Source: Intestinibacter bartlettii
Lineage (GTDB): Bacteria; Bacillota; Clostridia; Peptostreptococcales; Peptostreptococcaceae
Strand: one strand, 5' to 3'
NCBI RefSeq assembly: GCF_000154445.1
Contig: NZ_DS499566.1
Length of the DNA: 64,000 nucleotides
In this document: positions 26,524-35,657 of the stretch, piece by piece
How the letters are laid out: every line of letters starts with the position of its first letter
Position numbering within the stretch: position 1 is the stretch's first letter
Program-made: the position numbers and the translations under genes
Notes under the pieces: generated by a model
What the model saw: the letters and a program-made list of their open reading frames with translations, nothing else
The model's database searches: none
What the model was told of the DNA's origin: nothing

Positions 26524-26684
26524 GCGAAGTTTAAACATATAAATTTAAAATCGACATAAATAAACACATTTAAATTATAAATAAACATTATAAATTAAAT
26601 AGTGTAGCATAAATAAAATACAAAAAATATTTCTACTCAATAAATCTAAAATCAAAATAAATATATAATTGTATAATTAATTCA

Positions 26685-26737
26685 AAAAGTGAGCATATTT
26701 CTAAACAAGGGTAAACAAAAGAAATGTACTCACTTTT
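26685..26737 (+). terminator. Intrinsic terminator after hisD
   Basis: AAAAGTGAG/CTCACTTTT forms the stem base, extended inside by ATATTTCT/AGAAATGT with one mismatch. Confidence 0.7.
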
Positions 26738-26813
26738 ATTTCGTATAAAACGTCATTAATTAAAAAATTAACATATTAATAGATACTGTTTTTCAAAAAA
26801 ACATAAAAAAGTA

Positions 26814-26842
26814 TTGCACATATAAATTATATAGTATACAAT
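26814..26842 (+). promoter_or_regulatory. Promoter of gap
   Basis: TTGCAC (26814-26819) and TACAAT (26837-26842) with 17-bp spacing, about 48 bp before the TTG start. Confidence 0.55.
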
Positions 26843-26890
26843 AATTAATATAAAATATAACTTAAAAATTACGAAATGGGGGATATTAAG

Positions 26891-27901
26891 TTGATAAAAG
26901 TAGGAATAAACGGTTTTGGTAGAATAGGAAGAAACGTGCTTAGAATTGCACAAGAAAGATTAGGAAGTGATATACAAATAGTTGCTATAAACGCTAGAGC
27001 AGATGCAAACACTTTAGCTCATTTATTCAAATACGATTCTTGCTATGGAATATTCAATGGTGATGTAGAAGTTAAAGACAATGAAACTATATTAATAAAT
27101 TCAAATGAAGTAAAAATACTTAGAAATTCAGACCCAGCTGACATACCTTGGGGTGAATTAGGAGTAGATATAGTTGTTGAATCAACTGGTAAATTCAGAG
27201 ACAGAGAAAGCGCTTCCAAACATTTAGTTGCAGGAGCAAAAAAAGTTATAATAACTGCACCAGCAAAAGGTGAAGATATTACAGTAGTTCTTGGCGTAAA
27301 CGAAAAAGATTATGACAACGAAAAACACAATATAATATCAAATGCATCTTGTACAACAAACTGTTTAGCACCATTTGCAAAAGTACTTGACGAAAAATTC
27401 GGTATAGAAGAAGGTCTAATGACTACTATACATGCTTATACAAATGACCAACAATTATTAGACAAAACTCACAAAGACTTAAGAAGAGCAAGAGCAGCAG
27501 CTGAATCTATGATACCAACTACAACAGGGGCAGCAAAAGCCGTTGCAAAAGTTTTACCACAATTAGAAGGTAAATTAAACGGATTCTCAGTAAGGGTTCC
27601 TACTCCAACAGTTTCTCTAGTAGATTTAGTTTGCACACTTAAAAAGGGCGCAACAATAGAAGAAGTAAACTCAGCATTAAAAGAAGCTAGTGAAGGCGAA
27701 TTAAAAGGAATTTTAGGATATTGTGATTTACCTCTAGTATCAATAGACTTCAGAGGTGACTCAAGATCTTCAATAATAGATGCATTATCAACTATGGCAA
27801 TAGGCGACAAGATGTTCAAAGTTGTATCATGGTATGATAATGAATGGGGATACTCAACAAGAACAGTAGACCTAGTAAAATATGTTGCAGAAAGATTATA
27901 A
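26891..27901 (+). CDS. gap: Glyceraldehyde-3-phosphate dehydrogenase, type I
   Basis: GAPDH (336 residues) converts glyceraldehyde 3-phosphate, phosphate and NAD to 1,3-bisphosphoglycerate in glycolysis. The NAD motif VGINGFGRIGRN starts at residue 3 and the catalytic cysteine lies in SNASCTTNCLAP (about residue 153). I choose the TTG at 26891: the product then starts MIKVGINGFG as in the family, and GGGGGAT lies 8 bases upstream. The ATG at 26876 would put that ribosome binding site inside the gene. It is monocistronic, without the pgk-tpi-gpm cluster often attached. Two terminators follow. Confidence 0.97.
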   Translation: MIKVGINGFGRIGRNVLRIAQERLGSDIQIVAINARADANTLAHLFKYDSCYGIFNGDVEVKDNETILINSNEVKILRNSDPADIPWGELGVDIVVESTGKFRDRESASKHLVAGAKKVIITAPAKGEDITVVLGVNEKDYDNEKHNIISNASCTTNCLAPFAKVLDEKFGIEEGLMTTIHAYTNDQQLLDKTHKDLRRARAAAESMIPTTTGAAKAVAKVLPQLEGKLNGFSVRVPTPTVSLVDLVCTLKKGATIEEVNSALKEASEGELKGILGYCDLPLVSIDFRGDSRSSIIDALSTMAIGDKMFKVVSWYDNEWGYSTRTVDLVKYVAERL

Positions 27902-27959
27902 AGCAGCTATCATTAAATTAGTTAACCATATTTAACCAAATAAAAATAAACCTATTTAT

Positions 27960-28000
27960 ACATTGCTTCGAAATTTTGGAGCAATGTTTCTTTTTTTTGT
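27960..28000 (+). terminator. Intrinsic terminator of gap
   Basis: ACATTGCTTC/GGAGCAATGT stem followed by TTTCTTTTTTT, about 60 bp after the stop codon. Confidence 0.8.
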
Positions 28001-28005
28001 AAATT

Positions 28006-28039
28006 AAAAAGCATTGCTTAAAAATAGGCAATGCTTTTT
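28006..28039. terminator. Second, bidirectional terminator
   Basis: AAAAAGCATTGC pairs perfectly with GCAATGCTTTTT. On the minus strand it directly follows the small ORF ending at 28040. Confidence 0.75.
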
Positions 28040-28156
28040 CTATAATACAAACGATAAAATTGCAGTAATTAATAAAAATAAAACATATACTCCAAGCAAG
28101 ACATATTGAGTTTTCTTGCTCAATTTTGAGAACAATTTTTTAAAAATATATAACAT
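28040..28156 (-). CDS. Possible small membrane protein (38 aa)
   Basis: The frame from the ATG at 28156 gives a lysine-rich amphipathic start (MLYIFKKLFSKLSKKTQ) and a hydrophobic C-terminal segment, the typical form of a single-pass small protein. The stop abuts a terminator that works on this strand, which supports a real transcript. There is no clear ribosome binding site. Longer versions of the frame run into the start of the next plus-strand gene and are unlikely. Confidence 0.35.
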   Translation of the reverse strand: MLYIFKKLFSKLSKKTQYVLLGVYVLFLLITAILSFVL

Positions 28157-28239
28157 AAACCGATAATTTTTGCTAAAATATATTATAGTATTATAAACAT
28201 AAAACATATTATAGTATAAATAAAATTGGAGGGGATAAT

Positions 28240-28608
28240 ATGAGCGAAAAGAAATTAGCATCAGATTATTTTATGGAAGGTCTAAACTGTGCAGAATCAG
28301 TTATAAAAGCATATAACGAGGAATTTGGAACTGATATACCAATAAGAGTTGCTAGCGGACTTGGCGGAGGATGCGCTGTTGGAAATCTATGTGGAGCAGT
28401 AAATGGAGCATGTATATGTGCAAGTTTTGCAAAAGGTAGAGATGATATAGGTCAAGAAAACCCAGCAAAAACTTATACAAAAAAAATAATGCAAAAAACA
28501 ATAGAACACTATGGAACTACAGAATGTAAATCTCTAAAAAAAGACAGAGTTGGATGTAAAGAAATAGTTGATTTCTCTTATGAAGCATTAAAAGAAGCTT
28601 TAAAATAG
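28240..28608 (+). CDS. C_GCAxxG_C_C family redox-type protein
   Basis: This 122-residue protein has the family pattern: Cys in GLNCAESVIKAYNEEFG (about residue 17), then GLGGGCAVGNLCGAVNGACIC (about 42-64), and C-terminal Cys in TECKSLKK and VGCKEIV. The family is common in anaerobes and is thought to bind metal or take part in redox chemistry, but no reaction is established. GGAGGGG precedes the ATG at good spacing. It is monocistronic with a terminator 20 bp downstream. Confidence 0.88.
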   Translation: MSEKKLASDYFMEGLNCAESVIKAYNEEFGTDIPIRVASGLGGGCAVGNLCGAVNGACICASFAKGRDDIGQENPAKTYTKKIMQKTIEHYGTTECKSLKKDRVGCKEIVDFSYEALKEALK

Positions 28609-28624
28609 TATATAAATAAATGTA

Positions 28625-28667
28625 AAAAGCCTGCCATTAGTAATTTAAATTAATGGCAGTTTTTTTA
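28625..28667 (+). terminator. Intrinsic terminator
   Basis: CTGCCATTA/TAATGGCAG with an AT loop, then seven T residues. Confidence 0.85.
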
Positions 28668-28791
28668 ATAAAAAACCATAACTATAAAAATAAAGTTTTC
28701 ATCAACCATATCTAAATATGATATAATATAAAACATATGTAAACTTAAAAAATTTAAAAAAGTTTAATAAAAAATGGAAAAGGTGGAAAAT

Positions 28792-30101
28792 ATGAAAATA
28801 GTTGAAAATGCTATATTTTCGAAATTTCTCCAATTTGATATAGATGAAAATATTCCAATCCACGAAGGCAGATTTTGCATATACTTACGAAATAAAAAGT
28901 ACAAGTGTAGCGGAAAAGTAATCTACAAGATGGCGACTGAGGGGACAATTACATTTAAGGGAAAGATACTATCAACACAAGATTTAGAAATAGACACAAT
29001 CCTTGATTACGACTCTGCAGAACTAGAAATTTACAGATATAGACCAGTATCTGTAACAGTAAGTTCTATAAATGATTTTCATATAGAGGGGTATATAAAT
29101 CACGGTCATATAAGATCTAAAAATGCCGAGGTCGACTATGTAGATTTTGACGTTGTAAATTTCGATAAATATTTTGGAAAGCTTATAAAATACGACGACA
29201 AATTATTTGCAGGCAGAATGGGATTTAGTTCAGGAGAGTTTGAAGTTATAGTAGACAAAAGATTTGATTTTACTAAAGGATTAGACGAAAAATTAAAAGA
29301 CAAAGATGCACATATAATAACACATAGCGGCCGAATAATGAGAAAAGATAAAAAGCCATTTAAAACAAATATAATAAACCACATATTAGACGACTTATCA
29401 GTATCGTTTAGTTTTATGTGTGGACGATATGTCGATATATGTTCATCATACGGATATAAAAATGGGGAAAACGTATATAGATTGTGGAGGGAAACTTTTA
29501 TAAGCTCATATAGATTTATCCCAAATTGGAAGGACACAATCTCAAATTATCACAATATAGAAAAATACTTAACATTAATGAACAATAGATTAAAAGACGA
29601 TTACTATAGCGAGGCATTAAGACAAGCTGTCGACTGGTATTTACAATCATTTGACGGGCTTACATTAGAAAACAACCTTATATCTATACAAATCTGTCTT
29701 GAGACGTTGTCATATATATAGTTTTAGTTGAACAAGAAAAGCTTTTAAGTGATGATGAATTCGATGAAAATTTGGCGACAAAGAATATAAGAAAACTTCT
29801 AGATATATGTAATATTCCATATGGAAAGGACGATTTGTTTTTGTTTGATGATTATATAAATGAAAGATTTGATGATGGAATAGACTTATTAATATATTAC
29901 AGAAATAAAATCGTTCATCCAACAAGAAAAAGAAACAGAGCGACTATCACTGTAGAAGACGTATGGAACATTATTCAAATAGGCACAAGATATATAGAGC
30001 TTGTAATATTAAATATAATTGGATATAAAGGTGAATATTCAAATAGATTACTAGATAGGGCATATGGAGAAGTTGAGCTCGTTCCTTGGAATGAAAATTA
30101 G
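28792..30101 (+). pseudogene. ApeA-like HEPN protein, split by a 2-base shift at a TA repeat
   Basis: The first frame runs from ATG 28792 to TAG 29719-29721 and the second continues one phase over from 29721 to 30101; joined, they give about 435 residues. ATG 28792 is chosen because AGGTGG lies 6 bases before it. The junction lies in CATATATATAG (29711-29721): with one TA fewer the frame reads ...ETLSYIVLVEQEKLLSDDEF... without a break, exactly what the family shows. The C-terminal part has IYYRNKIVHPTRK, the R-x4-H HEPN motif. The N-terminal beta-rich part and this C-terminus recall ApeA-type anti-phage proteins. It may be dead, phase-variable, or a sequencing error. Confidence 0.65.
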
Positions 30102-30156
30102 ACATTCAATATATAAAGTTATGTACATGAATATACGGTTTATTAAAAATATTAAC

Positions 30157-30190
30157 AATGGGATGCACAAAGATATAAGTGCATCCCATT
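30157..30190. terminator. Bidirectional terminator
   Basis: AATGGGATGCAC/GTGCATCCCATT, a perfect 12-bp stem between the convergent genes ending at 30101 and 30202. Confidence 0.75.
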
Positions 30191-30201
30191 TTAAATCATA
30201 A

Positions 30202-30438
30202 TTAATCTTCTTTTATATACACGCTCGGAATATACATCGTTACATTTTCAAGCGCTATTATCTCATTATAAATATATTCACTATGTTTATCTACATTATC
30301 ACATTCTAAGTCTAAAGTTAAAAGCGTTTGGTTGTAGATATTTACATCAAGTGTTGTAGTCCCCTCTCTAAGTTTTAAGTTCATTCCCCTATTTAGTCTA
30401 ACTAATTTGTCTAATATTTTTGTGTAGTCTGCTGCCAT
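30202..30438 (-). CDS. Conserved-type hypothetical protein (78 aa)
   Basis: A short soluble protein starting MAADYTKILDKLVRLNRGMN with GGGAGG 10 bases upstream. It seems to have one helix followed by beta strands (TTTLDVNIYNQTLLTLDLEC) and a C-terminal strand. I do not recognise the family. The gene is bounded by a terminator, and its codon choice matches its neighbours, so it is probably real. Confidence 0.6.
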   Translation of the reverse strand: MAADYTKILDKLVRLNRGMNLKLREGTTTLDVNIYNQTLLTLDLECDNVDKHSEYIYNEIIALENVTMYIPSVYIKED

Positions 30439-30671
30439 TTGTCAATTCCTCCCAAATATTAAATATAAGATAATAATAACATAATTTGGATAAAATTTAA
30501 ACGATTTATATAATTAAATTTAAGATAGCATATTCTATATAAATGCGATATGAAATGTAGAAATATACAAAAAAAGTTTTTTAATTAAAAAAAGATTTAT
30601 ATAGAATTATTAAATCTGTTTATATATAATTACTGTAGATTAATGTATAAGATATAGAAGGGTGGATAATT

Positions 30672-31469
30672 ATGAATATAGATGAAAAATACGAATTATT
30701 AAAAAGTAAATTAAGAGATATGGGGAAAGTTGTGATAGCATATTCTGGCGGGGTTGACAGCAATTTTTTACTTAAGGTGGCGAGTGATGAATTAGGACAA
30801 AATGCAATTGCTGTTACAATTCACGCTATGATGCATTCAGATAGAGAGATGGATGAGGCGAAAGAATATACAAAACAATTCGGGGTAAAACACGAGGTTA
30901 TAAAAGTAGATAATTTCGACGAAAAAGGTTTTATTGAAAATAGCAAAAAAAGATGTTATTATTGTAAATGCGCAGTTTTCAATATGATTAAAGATTACGC
31001 AGCTAAAAATGATGTAAAATATGTCTTAGACGGAACAAATCTTAGCGATTTAGGCGATTATAGACCAGGGCTTAAGGCTTTAGAAGAGCTAAATGTAGTT
31101 AGCCCATTAAAAGATAGCGGTCTTACAAAAGAAGAAATAAGAATTTTGTCACACAGACTTAATTTAAAAACATACAACAAACCTTCTTTCGCCTGTCTTG
31201 CAAGCAGAATTCCTTATGGAGATAAAATTACGAAAGAAAAACTTAAATTAGTAGAAGAGGCCGAAAATTATCTTCAAGATTTAGGTTTTAGACAATATAG
31301 AGTTAGATTACATAACGATATAGCCAGAATAGAAGTGGCTAAAGATGAAATGAATAAGTTTTTCGATGATGAAATGATGAAAAATGTACATAATAAACTT
31401 AAAGAAATTGGATTTAAGTATGTGACATTAGATTTAAATGGATATCAGATGGGAAGCTTAAATAATTAG
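30672..31469 (+). CDS. larE: ATP-dependent sulfur transferase LarE (nickel-pincer cofactor synthesis)
   Basis: LarE (265 residues) adenylates and sulfurates the pyridinium biscarboxylate intermediate of the nickel-pincer nucleotide, the cofactor of LarA-type racemases. The PP-loop SGGVDS is at residues 25-30. Three cysteines stand out: C95 and C98 (RCYYCK) and C175 (SFACLASR). The last corresponds to the sacrificial cysteine of the Lactobacillus enzyme; the CxxC plus C set suggests the [4Fe-4S] class that avoids self-sacrifice, which is inference. larB and larC are absent from the window. A LarA homologue lies at 53417. The methyltransferase gene follows after 20 bp. Confidence 0.9.
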   Translation: MNIDEKYELLKSKLRDMGKVVIAYSGGVDSNFLLKVASDELGQNAIAVTIHAMMHSDREMDEAKEYTKQFGVKHEVIKVDNFDEKGFIENSKKRCYYCKCAVFNMIKDYAAKNDVKYVLDGTNLSDLGDYRPGLKALEELNVVSPLKDSGLTKEEIRILSHRLNLKTYNKPSFACLASRIPYGDKITKEKLKLVEEAENYLQDLGFRQYRVRLHNDIARIEVAKDEMNKFFDDEMMKNVHNKLKEIGFKYVTLDLNGYQMGSLNN

Positions 31470-31489
31470 ACGAAAGGATTAATTAATAA

Positions 31490-32635
31490 ATGAAAAAAGG
31501 ATATACTTTAATTTCGCCGTGCTTTTTCGGAATGGAAAAAATGCTAGCAAACGAAATTAAAAACTTAGGATTTGAAATTGTAAAAACAGAAGATGGAAGG
31601 GTTACATATAAAACTGATGAATACGGAATAGCAAAAGCAAATATGTGGCTTAGATGTGCAGAAAGAGTTCACCTTAAAATAGCTGAATTCGAAGCGAAAA
31701 GTTTCGACGAATTATTCGAAGGAACAAAAAGAATAAATTGGGCAAAATACATACCATATGGTGCACAATTCCCAATAACAAAAGCGTCTTCAATAAAATC
31801 AAAATTACACTCAATACCAGATATACAATCTATAGTTAAAAAGGCTGTTGTTGAAAGTCTGAAAAAGAGCTATATGGAAACTGGATTAATAAAAGAAGAC
31901 AAAGAAAAATATCCTATATATGTATTTATACACAAAGACAAAGTAACTCTTACAATAGATACAACAGGTGTTGCGCTACACAAAAGAGGATATAGAGAAA
32001 AAGCAAATAAAGCTCCAATAAGAGAAACGCTAGCAGCTGGGATAATGTACTTAACTCCATGGAGACCAGGTAGAACTTTAGTTGACCCTCTATGCGGATC
32101 GGGAACATTATTAATAGAAGCAGCTATGATGGGAATAAATATGGCCCCAGGGCTTAATCGTGAATTTATATCTGAAAAATGGAGAACACTAGACAAAAAA
32201 ATCTGGTGGGATACTAGAAGAGAAGCTTACGATATGATAAATGAAGATATTGAATTTAAAATATACGGATATGATATAGACGAAGATGTTATAGAAATAG
32301 CAAGAGAAAATGCAGAAATAGCAGGTGTTGCTGACTATATAGAATTTAATGTAGGAGATGCGACAGAATTTACAAGCGATGAAGAATACGGATTTATAGT
32401 TACAAATCCACCATATGGGGAAAGACTTGAAGACGTTGATTCTGTAAAAATGCTTTACAAACAACTTGGATATGCATTTAGAAAATTAAATAATTGGTCA
32501 TACTATCTAATAACTTCATATGAAGATTTTGAAAATGAATTTGGCCAAGATGCAATAAGAAAAAGAAAGCTATATAACGGTATGTTAAAAAGTTATTTAT
32601 ACCAATATCCAGGACCAAAACCACCTAGAAAATAA
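31490..32635 (+). CDS. THUMP-domain class I RNA methyltransferase (RlmL N-terminal/YpsC type)
   Basis: This 381-residue enzyme probably methylates guanine N2 in 23S rRNA. The N-terminal ferredoxin-like and THUMP domains (about 1-160, YTLISPCFFGMEKMLANEI at the start) are followed by a Rossmann SAM domain with DPLCGSGTLLIEAAMM (about 203-218), the acidic GYDIDEDVIEIARENA, and the catalytic NPPYGERL (about 305-312). Length matches the YpsC/RlmL-N family. It is cotranscribed with larE by spacing, but the two functions seem unrelated. Confidence 0.9.
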   Translation: MKKGYTLISPCFFGMEKMLANEIKNLGFEIVKTEDGRVTYKTDEYGIAKANMWLRCAERVHLKIAEFEAKSFDELFEGTKRINWAKYIPYGAQFPITKASSIKSKLHSIPDIQSIVKKAVVESLKKSYMETGLIKEDKEKYPIYVFIHKDKVTLTIDTTGVALHKRGYREKANKAPIRETLAAGIMYLTPWRPGRTLVDPLCGSGTLLIEAAMMGINMAPGLNREFISEKWRTLDKKIWWDTRREAYDMINEDIEFKIYGYDIDEDVIEIARENAEIAGVADYIEFNVGDATEFTSDEEYGFIVTNPPYGERLEDVDSVKMLYKQLGYAFRKLNNWSYYLITSYEDFENEFGQDAIRKRKLYNGMLKSYLYQYPGPKPPRK

Positions 32636-32725
32636 TTAATTGCCTCCAAGATGCTTAAAAAAAGAATAAAAATAATATTCTTTAAATATAAATATTATAT
32701 AGCATTTTGGAGGTGTTATTATATA

Positions 32726-33388
32726 ATGAGAGTAAAACACAATAAAAAGAATTTGAAACATAAAGATATTGAAAACAATACAACTACTCAATACGAAGAA
32801 AAATATAACGATGTCATTTTAAATGACCTTGTTCCAGAAGATAGAAAAGAAGAATTCAATATTCAAGAAAATGAACATAGACCACATAAAAAAGCTAAGA
32901 AAAGCGGATTTAAATTTAATATGGGTAAAAAGACTAAAAAAAATAAAAAACAACAAGGGCAACAGGAAGATATAGAAAATACAAAAGGTAAAACTAAAAA
33001 AACTAAAAAAAACGATGAACTAGTAGAAGATAATCAACAAGAAGTAAAAAAATCTAAAAAAACTAGACCAAAACAACATCATAAACAACATGAATCAAGC
33101 GAAGTAGATCAAGATGGAAATCATAGCGGACATCATGGTGGACATAAGCAAACTAAAAAAAGAGTAAGTAAGCGTAGAAAATCTGCTAAAAGTCAAGATG
33201 AAACTGTAAAAATCCAAGAAGCACAAGAAAAAGAAATACAACAAGAAAACGAAATACAACAAGAAGAAAATGAAAATATAAATTATAGAGGAGAAGCTTC
33301 AGAAGATTTTAGCCAAAATAATGAAAATATTGAAGATACAAACCAAAATAGCAATATAGTTTGGTCTGATGAAAATTTTGATAGATAG
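32726..33388 (+). CDS. Lysine/glutamine-rich disordered protein
   Basis: From the ATG at 32726, preceded by GGAGG, the product is 220 residues of low-complexity sequence. Blocks of K (KKTKKNKKQQGQQ, KKTKKNDE, KKSKKTRPKQHHKQHE) give a basic middle, a His/Gly patch (HSGHHGGHKQ) follows, and the C-terminal third is acidic and Q/E/N-rich. There is no signal peptide, no cysteine and no known domain. An upstream ATG at 32651 stays in frame but lacks a ribosome binding site and adds an unrelated hydrophobic stretch. A nucleic-acid-binding or spore-associated role is possible but unsupported. Confidence 0.65.
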   Translation: MRVKHNKKNLKHKDIENNTTTQYEEKYNDVILNDLVPEDRKEEFNIQENEHRPHKKAKKSGFKFNMGKKTKKNKKQQGQQEDIENTKGKTKKTKKNDELVEDNQQEVKKSKKTRPKQHHKQHESSEVDQDGNHSGHHGGHKQTKKRVSKRRKSAKSQDETVKIQEAQEKEIQQENEIQQEENENINYRGEASEDFSQNNENIEDTNQNSNIVWSDENFDR

Positions 33389-33398
33389 ATTTTAGTAT

Positions 33399-33455
33399 AA
33401 AGAGTTGTTTTTAAATGATTAATTTAAGTCATTTGACATACAACTCTTTATTTTT
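33399..33455 (+). terminator. Intrinsic terminator
   Basis: AAAGAGTTGT/ACAACTCTTT with an inner helix AAATGA/TCATTT, followed by ATTTTTAT. Confidence 0.75.
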
Positions 33456-33529
33456 ATATTAATTATTGTATAATTAAAGTACGGTAAAATTTATAAATAT
33501 AATTAATTATAAAGAACAGGAGGACAAGG

Positions 33530-34927
33530 ATGAGGCTATTAAAATTGGTAGGTGTATTATCTTTAGTAGTTATACTTAGCACTGGTTGTTATAAAAACGA
33601 TAATAGCGGTGAAAATCCTATAAATTTATTTGATGAATTGCCTATATATAATCAAGAGAAAAAAGATATCTCGGATAAAGCAAAAAGGATTGCAGGAAGT
33701 GCTAATTTAATTTTGCCTTATAATTCAATAGAAGTCGGAAAAATAAACGAGGTAGACTTAAATAATGATGGAAAAAATGAAGTAGTATTCTTTGAGAAGA
33801 GAGAAAATATAAACAATGAAGTTGGCTTTACAGTTTTAGAGTCAAAGGATGATGAAAGTAAAGATGCTTTATATACAGAGAGTGGCGATAAAATTAAATA
33901 TGCAAATTTTTACGACTTAGATAATGATGGAAATAAGGAAATAATCTTAGTTGTAGAAGAAAAAAATGAGACAACACTTACCATTTGTAGATATGAAAAT
34001 GGTGAAATAAAGGAATTGTTTTCAAAGAATAACTATGACTATTTTAATAAAGATAAATTTTTAAAATTAGGTATAGTTGTAGATGATATAGATAATGACG
34101 ACAATTTGGAATTAATAATTTATAATTATAATTATGCTAAAAAAGAAATGAATTTAAATTTATGTGAATTAAAAGATGATAAAATAAATATTATCGATAC
34201 ATTAAAGTTTGATGATGTAAAAAATTTCGACGATATAAATATATCTGTTGGAAAAATAGGCAAAAAAGATAAGGGATTATTTTTAAGTCTGCCTACTTCA
34301 AAAAACAGCAAATTCAATACAGAAGTAGTGTATTTGGAAAATAATAAACTTATAGATGCATTTAAAGACCACAAAGATATACTAAATGACTACTATATTG
34401 CTTTTGAGGATGTAAATAACGACGGGATTACTAATATACCTATTATAGACATCGAAAGTATAAACAAAGATTCGCTCTCTACATCTACAATGCCAAAGAG
34501 CCTTATAATTAGTTGGAACAAATATAATGGAAAAGAAGGCAAGGATGCAGATTTATTATTTGTAAATAAAATTTACTACAATTACGAATTAAACTTTAAA
34601 TTCTTAATACCTAATAACTTAGTCGGAAAAATATCGATTAATGAAAATACTGATCAAAATACAAGTAGCAGTTATAAAATATTTAATTTCTATTATAATG
34701 AGAGTTCGACTCCTTATTTAGATAAAAAAAATAGACAACAGCTATTTTCTTTGAACTTAGCCGAAAAAGGTGTAGTAGATGATTCAAAAACTATAAATAA
34801 TAAGGGAGATATAATACTTGAAAGTGATAAATATGTGTATTCAATATCTGATATAAATGAGAAATTATTTAATAAACTTGGTTTGAGTATAGATATATTA
34901 AAAGATTATTTTTCGATAATAAAATGA
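33530..34927 (+). CDS. Lipoprotein with VCBS/FG-GAP-like DxNxDG repeats
   Basis: This 465-residue surface protein has a lipobox (ILSTGC, C20). Four repeats of calcium-loop form are seen: VDLNNDGKNEVVFF, YDLDNDGNKEIILV, DDIDNDDNLELIIY and EDVNNDGITNIPII, which recalls FG-GAP/VCBS beta-propeller blades. The C-terminal 150 residues form an uncharacterised domain. AGGAGG precedes the ATG. The response regulator gene begins 28 bp after its stop, so it belongs to the same operon as the two-component pair and may help sense envelope state; that link is inference. Confidence 0.8.
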   Translation: MRLLKLVGVLSLVVILSTGCYKNDNSGENPINLFDELPIYNQEKKDISDKAKRIAGSANLILPYNSIEVGKINEVDLNNDGKNEVVFFEKRENINNEVGFTVLESKDDESKDALYTESGDKIKYANFYDLDNDGNKEIILVVEEKNETTLTICRYENGEIKELFSKNNYDYFNKDKFLKLGIVVDDIDNDDNLELIIYNYNYAKKEMNLNLCELKDDKINIIDTLKFDDVKNFDDINISVGKIGKKDKGLFLSLPTSKNSKFNTEVVYLENNKLIDAFKDHKDILNDYYIAFEDVNNDGITNIPIIDIESINKDSLSTSTMPKSLIISWNKYNGKEGKDADLLFVNKIYYNYELNFKFLIPNNLVGKISINENTDQNTSSSYKIFNFYYNESSTPYLDKKNRQQLFSLNLAEKGVVDDSKTINNKGDIILESDKYVYSISDINEKLFNKLGLSIDILKDYFSIIK

Positions 34928-34955
34928 TTAAGTAAAGTTTAATGGAGGCTAGAAA

Positions 34956-35654
34956 ATGAAAGAAAAGATATTAGTACTAGAGGATGAGATTGGGATAAGA
35001 AGTTTTGTAAGTATAAACTTAAAAAGAGAAGGATATGAAATTATAGAAGCTGGAACAGGTGCTGAGGCTATTGAAAAAATAAATGAAAATAACGATATTT
35101 CAATAGCGCTTTTAGACGTGATGTTACCTGATATGAGTGGTATTGAAGTTTGTAAATATATAAGACAAAAATTCGATCAAGTTGGAATAATAATGCTTAC
35201 TGCAAAGGCTCAAGAAGAAGACAAATTAGAAGGGTTTATATCAGGAGCTGATGACTATATAGTAAAACCATTTAGTATAAAAGAGCTATTAGTTAGAGTT
35301 GCAGCACTTCTTAGAAGAGTTAAAAAAGAAGAAAGTTCTATGAAATTAAATAAAATAGTTTCAGATCCATTTGAACTTGATTTAGATAAGAGAAAATTAT
35401 TCAAAAATGGAAAAGAAATAGAACTTACTCCAACAGAGTTTTCAATTGTAAAATATTTAATGGTAAATGCAAAACAATCGCTTAGTAGAGATCAAATACT
35501 AACAGAAGTTTGGGGCAATAATTACTTGTATGATTTTAAAATAGTCGATGTAAATATAAGAAGAATAAGAAATAAAATAGAAGATGACCCATCAAAACCA
35601 AAATATATCCAAACTATTTGGGGTTATGGATATTGTTTTAGAAAGGAAGACTAG
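34956..35654 (+). CDS. OmpR/PhoB-family response regulator
   Basis: This 232-residue DNA-binding regulator has a receiver domain (residues 1-120) with acidic EDE near the N-terminus, the phosphoacceptor D in LLDVMLPDMSG (about residue 53), T in MLTAKAQ and K in VKPFS. The C-terminal winged helix (about 130-230) has the usual LTPTEFSIVKYLM and DVNIRRIRNKIEDDPSKP...GYGYCF. It pairs with the histidine kinase 3 bp downstream. The target genes are unknown; the upstream lipoprotein is a candidate. Confidence 0.95.
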   Translation: MKEKILVLEDEIGIRSFVSINLKREGYEIIEAGTGAEAIEKINENNDISIALLDVMLPDMSGIEVCKYIRQKFDQVGIIMLTAKAQEEDKLEGFISGADDYIVKPFSIKELLVRVAALLRRVKKEESSMKLNKIVSDPFELDLDKRKLFKNGKEIELTPTEFSIVKYLMVNAKQSLSRDQILTEVWGNNYLYDFKIVDVNIRRIRNKIEDDPSKPKYIQTIWGYGYCFRKED

Positions 35655-35657
35655 ATT

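Noticed and set aside
28156..28261. Longer version of the minus-strand small ORF
   Set aside because: It would overlap the start of the well-supported gene at 28240 and its extra residues look like translated AT-rich intergenic DNA.
32651..32725. Upstream ATG of the disordered protein
   Set aside because: No ribosome binding site; GGAGG lies downstream of it and serves the ATG at 32726.
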